Origin: an uncultured Colwellia sp.
GTDB lineage: Bacteria; Pseudomonadota; Gammaproteobacteria; Enterobacterales; Alteromonadaceae
Direction of reading: 5' to 3'
DNA length: 64,000 nucleotides
NCBI GenBank assembly: GCA_913049915.1
Contig: CAJWZC010000005.1
Span: 1-64,000 of the forward strand
Shown: piece after piece, positions 47,122 to 56,449 of the stretch
How the letters are laid out: each line of letters begins with the position of its first letter
Numbering within the stretch: position 1 is the stretch's first letter
The notes under the pieces: model-generated
The model's database searches: none
What the model saw: only the letters and a program-made list of their open reading frames with translations
What the model was told of the DNA's origin: nothing
Translations under genes and position numbers: made by a program

Positions 47122-50100
47122 TTACGTTACGTCTGATACACCTTTAATCTTTTCTCGCATACGTTGGATCAGTAGGTAAAAGTACGGTACAAGCAAAGTA
47201 CCAAACAGTGTTGCTGCAATCATACCCGCAAGTACTGTTATACCTAAAGAAACACGACTTCCAGCACCGGCTCCAGTTGCAAAAACAAGTGGTAACACAC
47301 CTAATATAAACGAAAATGCCGTCATCAATACCGCACGAAAACGCATTTTAGCCGCATTCAATGCAGCATTCATTATCGTTTCTCCTGCTGCTCTTTGCTC
47401 CATAGCAAACTCAACAATCAAAATAGCGGTTTTCGTCGAGAGTCCAATTAATAAAACCAAGCCAACTTGCGCATAAATATTATTAGCCATACCCACGGTA
47501 TAGAGCGCTAACATAGCGCCAAACAAGGCTAAAGGTACCGCTGCAATAACTGAAAATGGAATAGTCCAACTCTCATACTGTGCAACAAGGAACAAGTAAA
47601 CAAAGATGATTGCTAGACCAAACAAGATAGGTGCTAAATCACCAGCTTCTAATTCTTGTTTTGACTGTCCCGACCATTCATAAATATACCCCTGAGGTAA
47701 TGTACTTGCTAGCTCTTCCATTACAGCAATCGATTGCCCTGAGGAATAGCCAGGAGAGGCATTCCCAGTAATACTAGCACTACGATACAAGTTAAAATGA
47801 CTAATACTTGTTGGACCAAGAATTGGTTTAAGCGTTGCTAATGTAGTTAACGGCACCATCTCATCATCTTTATTTCGAACAAAGTAGTAACGAAGATCTG
47901 ACGGATCCTTTCTATATTTACTTTCTGCCTGAATAGTCACACGGTATGTACGACCAAACTGACTAAAATCATTAATATATAAAGAGCCTAACTGTGCTTG
48001 TAGAGTAGAAAATATATCTGATAAAGCAACACCTTGCGCTTTAGCCTTATTACGGTCTACTTCTAAAAAGTACTGCGGCACATTAGCGCGATAAGTACTA
48101 AAGACTCGAGATAATTCAGGTCGCTGATTAGCTTCATAAATAAGACCATTCATAACTTGCGCTAACTCTGCAGGGTCTCGACCTTCACTGTCTTGTAGTT
48201 TAAAGTCAAAACCTGAGCTATTACCTAAACCAGGGATCGGTGGAGGATTAAATACCATGATTTGTGCATCAGGCATAGTCCATAACTGTCCCATTAGCCT
48301 TGGAATAACTTGTCTTAAACCTAGTTCTGGTTCGGTACGCTCTTCCCAATCTTTAAGCATAATAATAGCAAGACCATTATTTGAACCAACACCACCAAGT
48401 AATGAAAATCCTGATACAGTGATAATATCATCAACGGCTGGATCGTTTAAAATAATTGGGGTTATTTTATCTAGAACTGCTTGCGATCGATTACTTGAGG
48501 CAGCATCGGGTAACTGAACATCAACAAAGAGGTAACCCTGATCTTCTGCAGGTAAAAAAGCCGTCGGAACAGCTGTTGTTAACCAACCTGCGGCAATAAA
48601 AATCAAACCTACAAAAAGTCCAACTCTGGTAAGTCGTTTAAGTAAGAAAGCAACGGTATTAGTATAACCACCAGTCACCTTAGTAATAAGACGCTCAAAT
48701 GGCAGTAACCACGTAACGGGTTTCATTTTTTCTGCACTTAAAAGTACAGTACATAATGCAGGACTTAACGTTAACGCATTTATTGAAGAAATAAGTACAG
48801 CAAAAGAAATAGTTACCGAGAACTGTTTGTATAATTCACCAGTAATACCTGGCATAAAAGCGACAGGGACAAATACTGCAAGTAGTACTAAGGTGGTCGC
48901 AATAATAGGTCCTGACACTTGCTCCATTGCTTTGGTTACCGCTTCTTTTATCGGTAGTTGCTCTTCTTTTAAAATACGTTCAACATTTTCAATAACAATA
49001 ATAGCGTCATCAACCACGATACCAATGGCAAGGACTAAACCAAATAAAGTAACCGTGTTAATTGAATATCCCATCAAGACCATAAAGGCAAAAGTACCCA
49101 CGAGTGATACTGGAATAGCTAAGGTTGGTATAATCGTCGCGCGCCAATTTTGTAGGAATAAAAAGACAACCAATATAACTAAGACAATGGCTTGAAATAA
49201 AGTAATCATCACTTCTTCAATTGAACGATCGATAAACTCAGTAGTATCGTAAGGGATTACGTACTCTAAGCCATCAGGAAAACGTAGAGAAAGCTTTTCC
49301 ATTTCAGCCTTAATCAAAGAAGCAACTTCAGTAGCGTTTGCATCAGGTAATTGATAAACGACGAGGAAGGCTGTTTCTTTACCATTTAATCTTGCTTGGG
49401 TTGAATAATCTTCAGCACCAAGCTCTAAACGGGCAATATCATCTAAACGGATAAAGTTACCATTTCGCTGAGATCTAATTATCGTTTGCCCAAACTCTTT
49501 AGGAGTTTGTAAACGACCTTTTGCTTGAATAGAGTACTCAAATTGCTGATTAGGTAACGTTGGGCTAGCACCTAACTTACCCGCAGCAACAATCATATTT
49601 TGCTCTTGCAATGCCTGTTGTACTTCAGTGACGGTAATGCTTAGTGAAGCCATACGTTCTGGATTAAGCCATGCGCGCATGCTATACGTCATTTCACCCA
49701 TCACTTCTGCTGAAGCAACACCTTTGATACGTCCTAAAGGTTCAGTTAAATAGTTAGTAGCATAGTTACTTAAAAAAAGTTGATTAATACTTTCTTGCTC
49801 AGAGAATAAGTTAATACCTAAAAGCATAGCACTTGATTTTTTCTTAACTGAAACACCTTGACGTGTTACCTCAGATGGTAATGAACTCGTGGCGAGTGCA
49901 ACCCTATTTTGTACATTAACTTGTGCAATATCACCATCGGTACCAACTTTAAAAAATACCGTTATAACAGCACTACCATTGTTAGAGGCTGATGATTCAA
50001 TATACATCATATCTTCAACACCATTGATTTGTTCTTCAATGGGCCTGATAACAGACTCTTCTACAACTTGCGCACTGGCTCCTGGGTAGATAGCTGAAAT

Positions 50101-50235
50101 TTGAACCTGAGGAGGTGTAATTTCAGGATACATGTTTACCGGCAATACACTCATGGCAATTAAGCCAGCCAGTGTAATAACAATAGATATTACAAACGCA
50201 AATTTAGGCCTATTGATAAAAGTTTTACTGATCAT
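47122..50235 (-). CDS. RND multidrug efflux permease (AcrB/HAE1 family)
   Basis: The 1037-residue protein has 12 transmembrane helices in two repeats, each with a large periplasmic loop. It begins MISKTFINRPKFAFVISIVI, has the family stretches YPGASAQVVEESV and the proton-relay Asp pair in AIGIVVDDAIIVIENVER near residue 405, and the second-half counterpart AQVGLVLLIGLSTKTAILIVEFA. Length and motifs place it with AcrB/MexB-type drug exporters, not heavy-metal (CusA) pumps. The adaptor gene is 14 bp upstream. No TolC-like outer-membrane gene is adjacent, so it probably uses a TolC encoded elsewhere. Confidence 0.94.
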   Translation of the reverse strand: MISKTFINRPKFAFVISIVITLAGLIAMSVLPVNMYPEITPPQVQISAIYPGASAQVVEESVIRPIEEQINGVEDMMYIESSASNNGSAVITVFFKVGTDGDIAQVNVQNRVALATSSLPSEVTRQGVSVKKKSSAMLLGINLFSEQESINQLFLSNYATNYLTEPLGRIKGVASAEVMGEMTYSMRAWLNPERMASLSITVTEVQQALQEQNMIVAAGKLGASPTLPNQQFEYSIQAKGRLQTPKEFGQTIIRSQRNGNFIRLDDIARLELGAEDYSTQARLNGKETAFLVVYQLPDANATEVASLIKAEMEKLSLRFPDGLEYVIPYDTTEFIDRSIEEVMITLFQAIVLVILVVFLFLQNWRATIIPTLAIPVSLVGTFAFMVLMGYSINTVTLFGLVLAIGIVVDDAIIVIENVERILKEEQLPIKEAVTKAMEQVSGPIIATTLVLLAVFVPVAFMPGITGELYKQFSVTISFAVLISSINALTLSPALCTVLLSAEKMKPVTWLLPFERLITKVTGGYTNTVAFLLKRLTRVGLFVGLIFIAAGWLTTAVPTAFLPAEDQGYLFVDVQLPDAASSNRSQAVLDKITPIILNDPAVDDIITVSGFSLLGGVGSNNGLAIIMLKDWEERTEPELGLRQVIPRLMGQLWTMPDAQIMVFNPPPIPGLGNSSGFDFKLQDSEGRDPAELAQVMNGLIYEANQRPELSRVFSTYRANVPQYFLEVDRNKAKAQGVALSDIFSTLQAQLGSLYINDFSQFGRTYRVTIQAESKYRKDPSDLRYYFVRNKDDEMVPLTTLATLKPILGPTSISHFNLYRSASITGNASPGYSSGQSIAVMEELASTLPQGYIYEWSGQSKQELEAGDLAPILFGLAIIFVYLFLVAQYESWTIPFSVIAAVPLALFGAMLALYTVGMANNIYAQVGLVLLIGLSTKTAILIVEFAMEQRAAGETIMNAALNAAKMRFRAVLMTAFSFILGVLPLVFATGAGAGSRVSLGITVLAGMIAATLFGTLLVPYFYLLIQRMREKIKGVSDVT

Positions 50236-50249
50236 AAAATCGTCCTTAT

Positions 50250-51500
50250 TTACTTATCAGTTTTAGCACTAGGGCTAATATTAGGCTCATTATTTTTTGA
50301 AGGCTCAACTACTTTATTATCAAGATCAGATATTGTCCCAATAATAGGGTCAACATGCTTTTCAATAGCTCTAACCTCGACACCAGAACGGACTTTTTGT
50401 AATCCTTCAACAATAACCTTCTCACCAATAGCAACGCCTTTTTCAGCAACCCACATTGCATTTATTCTTCGGCCAAGTACTACATGGCGCTGTTTGACTA
50501 TATTATTTTCATCAACGATTAAAACAAACTTTCCTTGCTGACTTTCTTGAACCGCTGCTTGAGGAATTAGTGCCATCTCTTCTTTAGTTGTACTTTCAAG
50601 AATCAGGGTAACAAATAAGCCAGGTATAATAAGATTATTAGGATTAGGGAAGATAGTTCTTAGCTCTACGGTACCCATTCCTTCTGAGATTTTAGTGTCA
50701 GAAAAATTTAGCTGTCCCTTTTCTAGATATTCAGAATTGTTCGGTAAACGTAATGAGATATCAAACTCACTAACTGTTTTATTTTTGTCTCCCTGGTGTG
50801 ACTGTTGGTATGAAACATAAGTACTTTCTTCAACTTGAAAGCTAGCAAATATGGGATCTATTATAATAAGAGTCGCTAAAGTATTACTTGTTGGGCTAAC
50901 GATATTTCCTACGTTATAATTAACTTTACCGATACGACCTGCAAAAGGTGCTGTAATTATTGTATAGCTTAAATTAAGTTCAGCTTTTTCAAGAGATGCT
51001 TGTGCAACCTTTACTGCCGATTTGGCTTGAGACTCTTCCGTAGTTAACCGATCAAAGTCAGATTGAGAAATATAACCCTCGCCAATTAGATCATTAGCTC
51101 GCTTTAAATTACGCTTGGCGTTTTCTTCCCCTGATATTGTTGAGCTTAAGTCTGCTTTTGCTGCTGATAAAGCGGCTTGATATGCAGCAGGATCTATTTT
51201 TAGGAGAATTTGCCCTTTTTCGACAATACTTCCTTCTTTAAAGTGTCGTTCTAATAATTCACCTTCAACACGAGCGCGTAAATTCGCTTCTTTAAAGGCT
51301 TCCGTTCGCGCGACGAACTCACGATACCCACCAATAGATTGTGATTTAATTGAGTATATCGAAACAGCTGGCGCAGGAACTTTGACCTTGAGCTCTTCCT
51401 TACTACAAGCTAAAAGTACAAAAGATAAAAGTCCAAACAATATAAATTTACTTATTTTTAGGTTAGAACTACAGGGTTGTCTTAAAAAGTGCTTGAGCAT
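50250..51500 (-). CDS. RND efflux periplasmic adaptor (AcrA family lipoprotein)
   Basis: The protein has 416 residues from the ATG at 51500, with AAGGAA about 8 bases upstream. It is a lipoprotein with lipobox LLAC (Cys32). The membrane-fusion pattern follows: beta-barrel start SIYSIKSQSIGGYREFVARTEAF, lipoyl half-motifs GSIVEKGQILLKIDPAAYQAAL and TIITAPFAGRIGKVNYNVGNIV, and an alpha-hairpin between them (about 100-170). The C-terminal tail is acidic and Asn/Ser-rich. It links the permease to the outer-membrane channel. It is the first gene of the two-gene operon. Confidence 0.94.
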   Translation of the reverse strand: MLKHFLRQPCSSNLKISKFILFGLLSFVLLACSKEELKVKVPAPAVSIYSIKSQSIGGYREFVARTEAFKEANLRARVEGELLERHFKEGSIVEKGQILLKIDPAAYQAALSAAKADLSSTISGEENAKRNLKRANDLIGEGYISQSDFDRLTTEESQAKSAVKVAQASLEKAELNLSYTIITAPFAGRIGKVNYNVGNIVSPTSNTLATLIIIDPIFASFQVEESTYVSYQQSHQGDKNKTVSEFDISLRLPNNSEYLEKGQLNFSDTKISEGMGTVELRTIFPNPNNLIIPGLFVTLILESTTKEEMALIPQAAVQESQQGKFVLIVDENNIVKQRHVVLGRRINAMWVAEKGVAIGEKVIVEGLQKVRSGVEVRAIEKHVDPIIGTISDLDNKVVEPSKNNEPNISPSAKTDK

Positions 51501-51532
51501 CAAATTATTCCTTGTGAGGCTATACCAGGCGG

Positions 51533-51566
51533 ACTAATACTTTGAACCGTTTAGTATTAATACTTT
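51533..51566 (-). promoter_or_regulatory. Operator-like repeats upstream of the efflux operon
   Basis: The 12-bp perfect palindrome AGTATTAATACT (51553-51564) is followed toward the gene by another half-site, so AATACTTT occurs twice, 23 bp apart. It lies 33-66 bp before the adaptor start, a plausible repressor site. No regulator gene is adjacent, so the binding protein is unknown. Confidence 0.4.
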
Positions 51567-51650
51567 TATTATGAATTACACTGATTATTACACACCAAGA
51601 TTTCAATGTAGTAATTATTTGTACCAAATAGAGAAAGGTATAAATAATGT

Positions 51651-51685
51651 AAAAAAAAAGCTGTGAACAAGGTTCAACAGCTTTT
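51651..51685 (-). terminator. Intrinsic terminator after the hibernation factor gene
   Basis: On the minus strand AAAAGCTGTTGAAC pairs with GTTC-ACAGCTTTT, followed by a run of nine T residues, 22 bp past the stop. Confidence 0.87.
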
Positions 51686-51706
51686 ATGTCTTTACACATT
51701 TTTGCT

Positions 51707-52063
51707 TTAAGCTAAATTCATCTCTTGAACTTTCTCATGAGCTATTTCAGGTGTAGTGGCATCTGGTTTAGTATGCAGGTTGGCTTTTAACTGGCCCTTT
51801 CTATGTTTCAATGCAGCATCTAATTTTTTGGCTGCACTAGCAATGGCGGGATACATAACTTCATTAGTACCGGTAGCAGAAATACGGCCACCTTCATAAT
51901 TTGTAGTTAGTTCGACTTGATGCTTATGGTGTTCTTTAGAAATAATTACATCTAAGGCGATCAGTGTTGGGAAATGGCTAGCTATTTTAGAAAATTTTTC
52001 TTCGATATGCTCTTTGATTGAATCATTTACTTCTACGTGATGACCAGAAAGATTTATTTTCAT
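51707..52063 (-). CDS. hpf: Ribosome hibernation promoting factor (HPF/RaiA family)
   Basis: The 118-residue protein has the beta-alpha-beta-beta-beta-alpha fold of HPF: KINLSGHHVEVNDSIKEHIEEKF, VIISKEHHKHQVELTT, GGRISATGTNEVMYPAIASAAKKLDAALKHRK. Beyond residue 95 it has a 23-residue tail (TKPDATTPEIAHEKVQEM). That makes it longer than E. coli HPF (95) and close to RaiA (113), so the two cannot be told apart by eye. It binds the 30S decoding centre in stationary phase. It has its own promoter (52113-52141), a good AAGGAAT ribosome-binding site and a terminator. Confidence 0.9.
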   Translation of the reverse strand: MKINLSGHHVEVNDSIKEHIEEKFSKIASHFPTLIALDVIISKEHHKHQVELTTNYEGGRISATGTNEVMYPAIASAAKKLDAALKHRKGQLKANLHTKPDATTPEIAHEKVQEMNLA

Positions 52064-52112
52064 AGGTATTCCTTTTTTACTATTACTTGAAGACTAATTC
52101 ACCTAAGTGACA

Positions 52113-52141
52113 TTTATAAAATAACATATGTAACTTAACAA
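52113..52141 (-). promoter_or_regulatory. Sigma-70 promoter of the hibernation factor gene
   Basis: On the minus strand TTGTTA (-35) and TATAAA (-10) are separated by exactly 17 bp, about 50 bp upstream of the start codon. Confidence 0.65.
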
Positions 52142-52303
52142 TAGACCTGAGGGCAAGTTTTGTTAAAACAAGTAAAGACGGTAAATATTTATAAATCACC
52201 AACAAAAACCTATTAAAATGCATCACTCTTTGTCTAGCATTAAAAATAGCGCAAAAATTCAGAAATTACTATTATTCTGAAGTAAGAAAAGAAAAAAGCT
52301 AAT

Positions 52304-52345
52304 TAATAACTAATAACTAATAACTAATAGGTAATAGGTAATAGG
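52304..52345. repeat. Heptamer tandem repeat, 3 x TAATAAC then 3 x TAATAGG
   Basis: Six perfect 7-bp units follow each other directly, the last three differing from the first three at two positions, and a seventh partial unit (TAATA) follows. It lies in non-coding DNA upstream of both hpf and pgpA. A simple-sequence tract like this can change length by slippage. Confidence 0.92.
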
Positions 52346-52397
52346 TAATATTACATCTTTGTAATAAATGCTGTACTGTCAAATTAATTACGATAAA

Positions 52398-52871
52398 TCA
52401 AAATATGAGATGCATTATCACAAGTGCAAATAAACCAGCTAATACATCATCAAACATGATACCAAAACCACCGGTCAACTTTTTATCTGCTATCGATATT
52501 GGCCAAGGTTTGGCAATATCAAAAATACGGAAGAGAATAAAGCCTACCAAAACACTCTGCCATGACACTGGTACCATGAACATCGTTATAAAAAAGCCCG
52601 CAAACTCATCCCAAACAATGGCGCCATGATCATGTACGCCCACATCACTAGCTGCTTTGCCACAAATATAAATACCTGAGATGCACACAGCTAAAACCAG
52701 TAATCCGTAAACTAATGGTGTTAAGCCACTCATGAGTAAGAATAAAGGTACCGCAGCAAGTGTACCAAAAGTTCCTGGAGCTTTACGCGCTAAACCGCTA
52801 CCAAAACCTAAAGCCAAAAATTGAATAGGATTAGCAAGATTAAAGTTTACTTGAATATTTTTATCCGACAT
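52398..52871 (-). CDS. pgpA: Phosphatidylglycerophosphatase A
   Basis: The 157-residue membrane protein has FGSGLARKAPGTFGTLAAVPL near residues 22-43, the conserved VWDEFAGFFITMF with acidic residues and FRIFDIAKPWPI. It dephosphorylates phosphatidylglycerol phosphate. It ends the ribH-nusB-thiL-pgpA block, the order found in E. coli; the gap to thiL is 43 bp. Confidence 0.96.
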   Translation of the reverse strand: MSDKNIQVNFNLANPIQFLALGFGSGLARKAPGTFGTLAAVPLFLLMSGLTPLVYGLLVLAVCISGIYICGKAASDVGVHDHGAIVWDEFAGFFITMFMVPVSWQSVLVGFILFRIFDIAKPWPISIADKKLTGGFGIMFDDVLAGLFALVIMHLIF

Positions 52872-52914
52872 ATAAATAGATGCTTAGTTAATTGATAGTT
52901 GATAGTAATGCAAT

Positions 52915-53877
52915 CTACTCGGTAAAGTGCTCAAAACCAGCTGTATTTATTGGAATGGGTTTATTGTTCAATGTTGTAGATATAGTCTGGGATGCGTTCA
53001 ACTGCCCAATACATGTTACCGGAGTACCAGCATGAGACATCGCAGTTTCCATACCTACTTTGTTATCTTCAGATACCGTAAATAATAACTCATAGTCATC
53101 ACCGCCAGATAATGCCAAAGTAATAGCATCATCTGCAAGTAAACTATCACGCATTATTGTCGAGAGAGGTAAGGCATCAAGCACTACATTAGCACCGACA
53201 TTGGAGGCTTGGCATATATGCCCTAAATCAGAAATTAAGCCATCAGAAAGATCAATTGCAGAAGAAGCATATTCGCGGAGTGTTTGGCCCGCTAATACTC
53301 TCGGCTTTGGATAATCAAGCTTGTTTCTTATAGCATCAATGAATTGTGGTTCAAGATCCACCTTTCCAGTTATTTGCTGTAAAGCTAATGCAGCATCACC
53401 TAATTCACCGGTAACATAAAGCCAATCACCTGATTTAGCACCTGAACGAGATAAATAACTACCTTCTGGTGTTAGCCCTTGAGCAGTAATAGTTATACTC
53501 AATGGACCTTGCGTGGTATCTCCGCCAATAAGTTCTACATTATAAAACTCACATAGTTCGAAGACACCTTCACAAAATTCAAGTAACCAAACTTCATCTA
53601 TATCCGGTAACGTTATTGCTAAAGATAACCAACTTGGCTTAGCTCCCATTGCTGCTATATCAGATAAATTCACTGCTACAGCTTTATGACCTATAGCTCT
53701 TGGGCTAGTATCAAATGGAAAGTGTACTCCAGCAACTAATGTATCAGTTGTTACCACTATATTCTGATTAAAAATAGGTGCTAAAACAGCACAATCATCA
53801 CCTATACCACGCACAACATCTTTGCGTTTAACTTTCTGCTTGGTAAAGAAATGCTTAATTAACTCGAATTCTTTCAT
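52915..53877 (-). CDS. thiL: Thiamine-monophosphate kinase
   Basis: The 320-residue protein has the ThiL signatures GIGDDCAVL, VVTTDTLVAGVHFPFDTSP, VNLSDIAAMGAKP, GGDTTQGPLSITITAQG and the C-terminal ALSGGDDYELLFTV. It phosphorylates thiamine monophosphate to the active diphosphate cofactor, which the E1 enzyme at the left end of the window uses. It lies between nusB (31 bp) and pgpA on the minus strand. Confidence 0.97.
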   Translation of the reverse strand: MKEFELIKHFFTKQKVKRKDVVRGIGDDCAVLAPIFNQNIVVTTDTLVAGVHFPFDTSPRAIGHKAVAVNLSDIAAMGAKPSWLSLAITLPDIDEVWLLEFCEGVFELCEFYNVELIGGDTTQGPLSITITAQGLTPEGSYLSRSGAKSGDWLYVTGELGDAALALQQITGKVDLEPQFIDAIRNKLDYPKPRVLAGQTLREYASSAIDLSDGLISDLGHICQASNVGANVVLDALPLSTIMRDSLLADDAITLALSGGDDYELLFTVSEDNKVGMETAMSHAGTPVTCIGQLNASQTISTTLNNKPIPINTAGFEHFTE

Positions 53878-53908
53878 GCTAATCCTTTAGTAACTAATAA
53901 CTAGTAGG

Positions 53909-54325
53909 TTACTCTTGTGGGCGAATTAACTTGACGGTTTTGTCTAAAACACCATTAACAAACTTATGGCTATCATCAGCTGCAAATGCTTTAGCTAATT
54001 CGATAGCTTCATTAATTACTACACGATAAGGCACATCAGCACAGTCTTTCAACTCAAATACTGCCACTCTTAATATAGCCTTTTCTACTTGATCAATATC
54101 ATCAAGTGGGCGATCAACATAAGGAGAAATAACCGCATCAATATCAGTCACATTGGCAATTACACCACGTAATAATAATTGAAAGTATTCAATATCAAAG
54201 CGACGTTTACTATTTTCTGCAATAAAGTTTACTTCAATTTCTTTTACTGGATTTTGACTTACTTGCCATGAATAAGTAGCTTGTACAGCTAATTCACGGG
54301 CTTTTCTTCTAGGTGAAGGTTTCAC
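53909..54325 (-). CDS. nusB: Transcription antitermination factor NusB
   Basis: The 138-residue all-helical protein matches the E. coli length (139). It starts KPSPRRKARELAVQATYSWQ, with the Arg-rich boxA RNA-binding helix. It also has DIDQVEKAILRVAVFELK and PYRVVINEAIELAKAFAADDSHKFVNGVLDK. With NusE it binds boxA in rRNA leaders. It follows ribH by 45 bp. Confidence 0.97.
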   Translation of the reverse strand: MKPSPRRKARELAVQATYSWQVSQNPVKEIEVNFIAENSKRRFDIEYFQLLLRGVIANVTDIDAVISPYVDRPLDDIDQVEKAILRVAVFELKDCADVPYRVVINEAIELAKAFAADDSHKFVNGVLDKTVKLIRPQE

Positions 54326-54370
54326 AATATACTTCCATTTTTCTTAAGTTTATGAATAAAGTTCAGAAAA

Positions 54371-54835
54371 TTAAATTTTAGCTAAAACATTAACCATTTC
54401 TAATGCGCCAAGCGCTGCCTCTGCGCCTTTGTTACCAGCTTTAGTACCTGCTCGCTCAATTGCTTGTTCGATTGAATCAGTGGTAATAACACCAAATGAA
54501 ACCGGAATTCCAGCATCTAAACAGACTTGTGCTAAACCTTTATTACTTTCACCAGCAACAAAATCAAAGTGTGGAGTACCACCACGAATAACAGCGCCAA
54601 TAGCAATAATTGCATCACACTTACCTTTTGCTGCAATTTTTTTAGCCGCTAAAGGTAGTTCATATGCACCAGGCACACGAACGATAGTAATATCATCGTC
54701 ATTAACATTACCATGACGTTTAAGGGCATCAACTGCCCCCTCTAGTAGACTTTCAACGATAAAGTGATTAAATCTTGATACAACAATGGCAAATTTCTTA
54801 CCTTTTGCTTCAAACGAACCTTCAATAATATTCAT
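54371..54835 (-). CDS. ribH: 6,7-dimethyl-8-ribityllumazine synthase
   Basis: The 154-residue protein has the lumazine synthase core: [53 protein letters not shown] with the catalytic His in TPHFD, and [25 protein letters not shown]. It condenses the ribityl-pyrimidine with dihydroxybutanone phosphate, the penultimate step of riboflavin synthesis. It is the first gene of the ribH-nusB-thiL-pgpA block in this window. Confidence 0.97.
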   Translation of the reverse strand: MNIIEGSFEAKGKKFAIVVSRFNHFIVESLLEGAVDALKRHGNVNDDDITIVRVPGAYELPLAAKKIAAKGKCDAIIAIGAVIRGGTPHFDFVAGESNKGLAQVCLDAGIPVSFGVITTDSIEQAIERAGTKAGNKGAEAALGALEMVNVLAKI

Positions 54836-54919
54836 TTAATTATTCCAATAGGGGGTATATAAAAAATTGCTGCAATTCTAACAAATAGTTATCGGCATAG
54901 GTACTCGTTTATTCTAAAA

Positions 54920-55720
54920 TTAGTCTATATCATCAAATTCGTCGAGAAATGCATCTATTTCGGCTTCTTCCGCTTCGTTGATAACGATTGGAGGGGTGCC
55001 ATCATAAACTTTATATTTCATATTTTGAAAGTATGCATTTTTAATAAATTCATAGGAATCTTCCGACTCAAAAACTAACTGTTCCTGATCTCGAACTGCC
55101 GCCCGTCCTTCGAGGGCTAATATTCCTAATCGTGCTATGTTTGGCCAAAAATCAATGACGACCATGGGCCAATAAAGCCCGTCAACATAATCACCAATTT
55201 CTTCACGAACCGAACTAGGTCCCAAACCAGGAATAACAATATAAGGGCCGTCTCCGATACCATAAGATCCTAACACCTCTCCAAACTCTTCTTGCTCACC
55301 TGACCAATTAAAATCACTAGCTGGATCATAAAAGCCTAATAAACCAATGGTAGAATTTAGGACGAATCGTCCCGTACTTTTTGCCGCATCAGTAAACTTT
55401 AGCTGAAGTACATTATTAATTACACTTGCAGGTTCGTTCAAGTTTAATGCCATATTATATAAACCTGAACGTAAAAATGGTGGAGTATAAGTTGTGTAGA
55501 CCTCTGATGTGGGTTTAGCGATATATTTATCTAAATAATCCCAAGTAAAAATCCAAAATGGCCTATTGATGACTTCAAAGGGATCCCTTTCATCACCTAA
55601 AACAGCTGATTCAGCATTCTCTGCTTGAATTGGTTGTTGCCTGGTCGTTGAACACCCCGAAAGTGTAAAAATAAAAATAAATAATGGGAGTCGAAAATAT
55701 AGTGTTATGGCTGAGCTCAC
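54920..55720 (-). CDS. mlaA: Outer-membrane lipoprotein MlaA (VacJ)
   Basis: The 266-residue lipoprotein has lipobox LSGC (Cys23). The MlaA/VacJ domain includes DPFEVINRPFWIFTWDYLDKYIAKP, FTDAAKSTGRFVLNSTIGLLGFYDPAS and GPYIVIPGLGPSSVREEIGDYVD. The C-terminal 30 residues are very acidic. MlaA takes misplaced phospholipids out of the outer leaflet and passes them to MlaC for return to the inner membrane. It is on the same strand as the genes on either side but separate from the rib/nus block (84 bp gap). Confidence 0.96.
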   Translation of the reverse strand: MSSAITLYFRLPLFIFIFTLSGCSTTRQQPIQAENAESAVLGDERDPFEVINRPFWIFTWDYLDKYIAKPTSEVYTTYTPPFLRSGLYNMALNLNEPASVINNVLQLKFTDAAKSTGRFVLNSTIGLLGFYDPASDFNWSGEQEEFGEVLGSYGIGDGPYIVIPGLGPSSVREEIGDYVDGLYWPMVVIDFWPNIARLGILALEGRAAVRDQEQLVFESEDSYEFIKNAYFQNMKYKVYDGTPPIVINEAEEAEIDAFLDEFDDID

Positions 55721-55858
55721 AGGGCCTAGATCCTTGCCGTTACATAAAGATGTATGAAAAAACGACTGCAGTCTAACATAAAATCAATAGTTACGTGAAT
55801 ATCGTTTTAACGCAGTTAGCAATATATAGTTGTAGTGAAGAAAGATAGTAATAATGGT

Positions 55859-56329
55859 TTACTTGGCAAGAACCCGTTGTTGATAGACTGACAATAACAT
55901 TTCAACTTCTGCTCGAGGTAATTCACATTCAGTCATAATCTCTTCAATATCAGCACCTTTCTCCGCTAATTTAAAAGCACGATTATAAAATTTATCTTGT
56001 CCTTGGTTTTCTTCCCATTGTGTAAATAGTGTTTGTTGTACAAAAACTTGTTGCTGTAAATTTTTAATACGGTGTTCTAACTGCTGTGAAACTTGCCCAT
56101 TTTCGGCGGTTTGTCTTTCGCTATTTTCAGCCATAGCATCAAACTCTTGTTGCAATTTATTGTATAAAGCTTGTAATTCATTAACTAGTAAAGATTGACC
56201 CTGAACTTCCATATTTAGCATTATCATTTTATTTTTAAGCTTAGTTAAATATACAACTAAAACAGTACTTGTGAATATAACAAGAAATAGCGCTAGCACT
56301 GCGATAATTGGAACTGCTAATAATGACAT
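55859..56329 (-). CDS. DUF2802 membrane-anchored protein of the chemotaxis operon
   Basis: The 156-residue protein has one N-terminal transmembrane helix (about residues 6-29), a glutamine-rich coiled coil (about 30-110, with EQRI-type heptads such as LEHRIKNLQQQVFVQQ) and a C-terminal helix-turn-helix-like end (AEKGADIEEIMTECELPRAEVEMLLSVYQQRV). That end resembles the small domain of other DUF2802 proteins, found after cheW in Vibrio, Pseudomonas and Shewanella. The function is unknown. It follows cheW after 120 bp with a hairpin between them, so it may be transcribed separately. Confidence 0.82.
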   Translation of the reverse strand: MSLLAVPIIAVLALFLVIFTSTVLVVYLTKLKNKMIMLNMEVQGQSLLVNELQALYNKLQQEFDAMAENSERQTAENGQVSQQLEHRIKNLQQQVFVQQTLFTQWEENQGQDKFYNRAFKLAEKGADIEEIMTECELPRAEVEMLLSVYQQRVLAK

Positions 56330-56390
56330 TAAATTTTTTGCCTTAAATAAAACTAAACGAACAATTACATCACACTATAACTACGAATAT

Positions 56391-56415
56391 AAAGCCTATA
56401 AATATAGGCTTTTTC
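56391..56415 (-). terminator. Short hairpin after cheW
   Basis: AAAGCCTATA pairs with TATAGGCTTT around a 2-nt loop (perhaps a 4-nt loop in practice). T-runs are better on the plus strand than on the minus, so termination of cheW is likely but possibly leaky. Confidence 0.5.
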
Positions 56416-56449
56416 TACCAATTAATTACATAGCGAAATAATAATAAAT

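Larger units (their letters stand above)
52064..52397. other. 334-bp gene-free region between pgpA and hpf
   Basis: It holds the hpf promoter near its left end and a heptamer tandem repeat at 52304-52345. The remainder is A/T-rich with no coding frame and no RNA gene that I can recognise. Confidence 0.5.
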
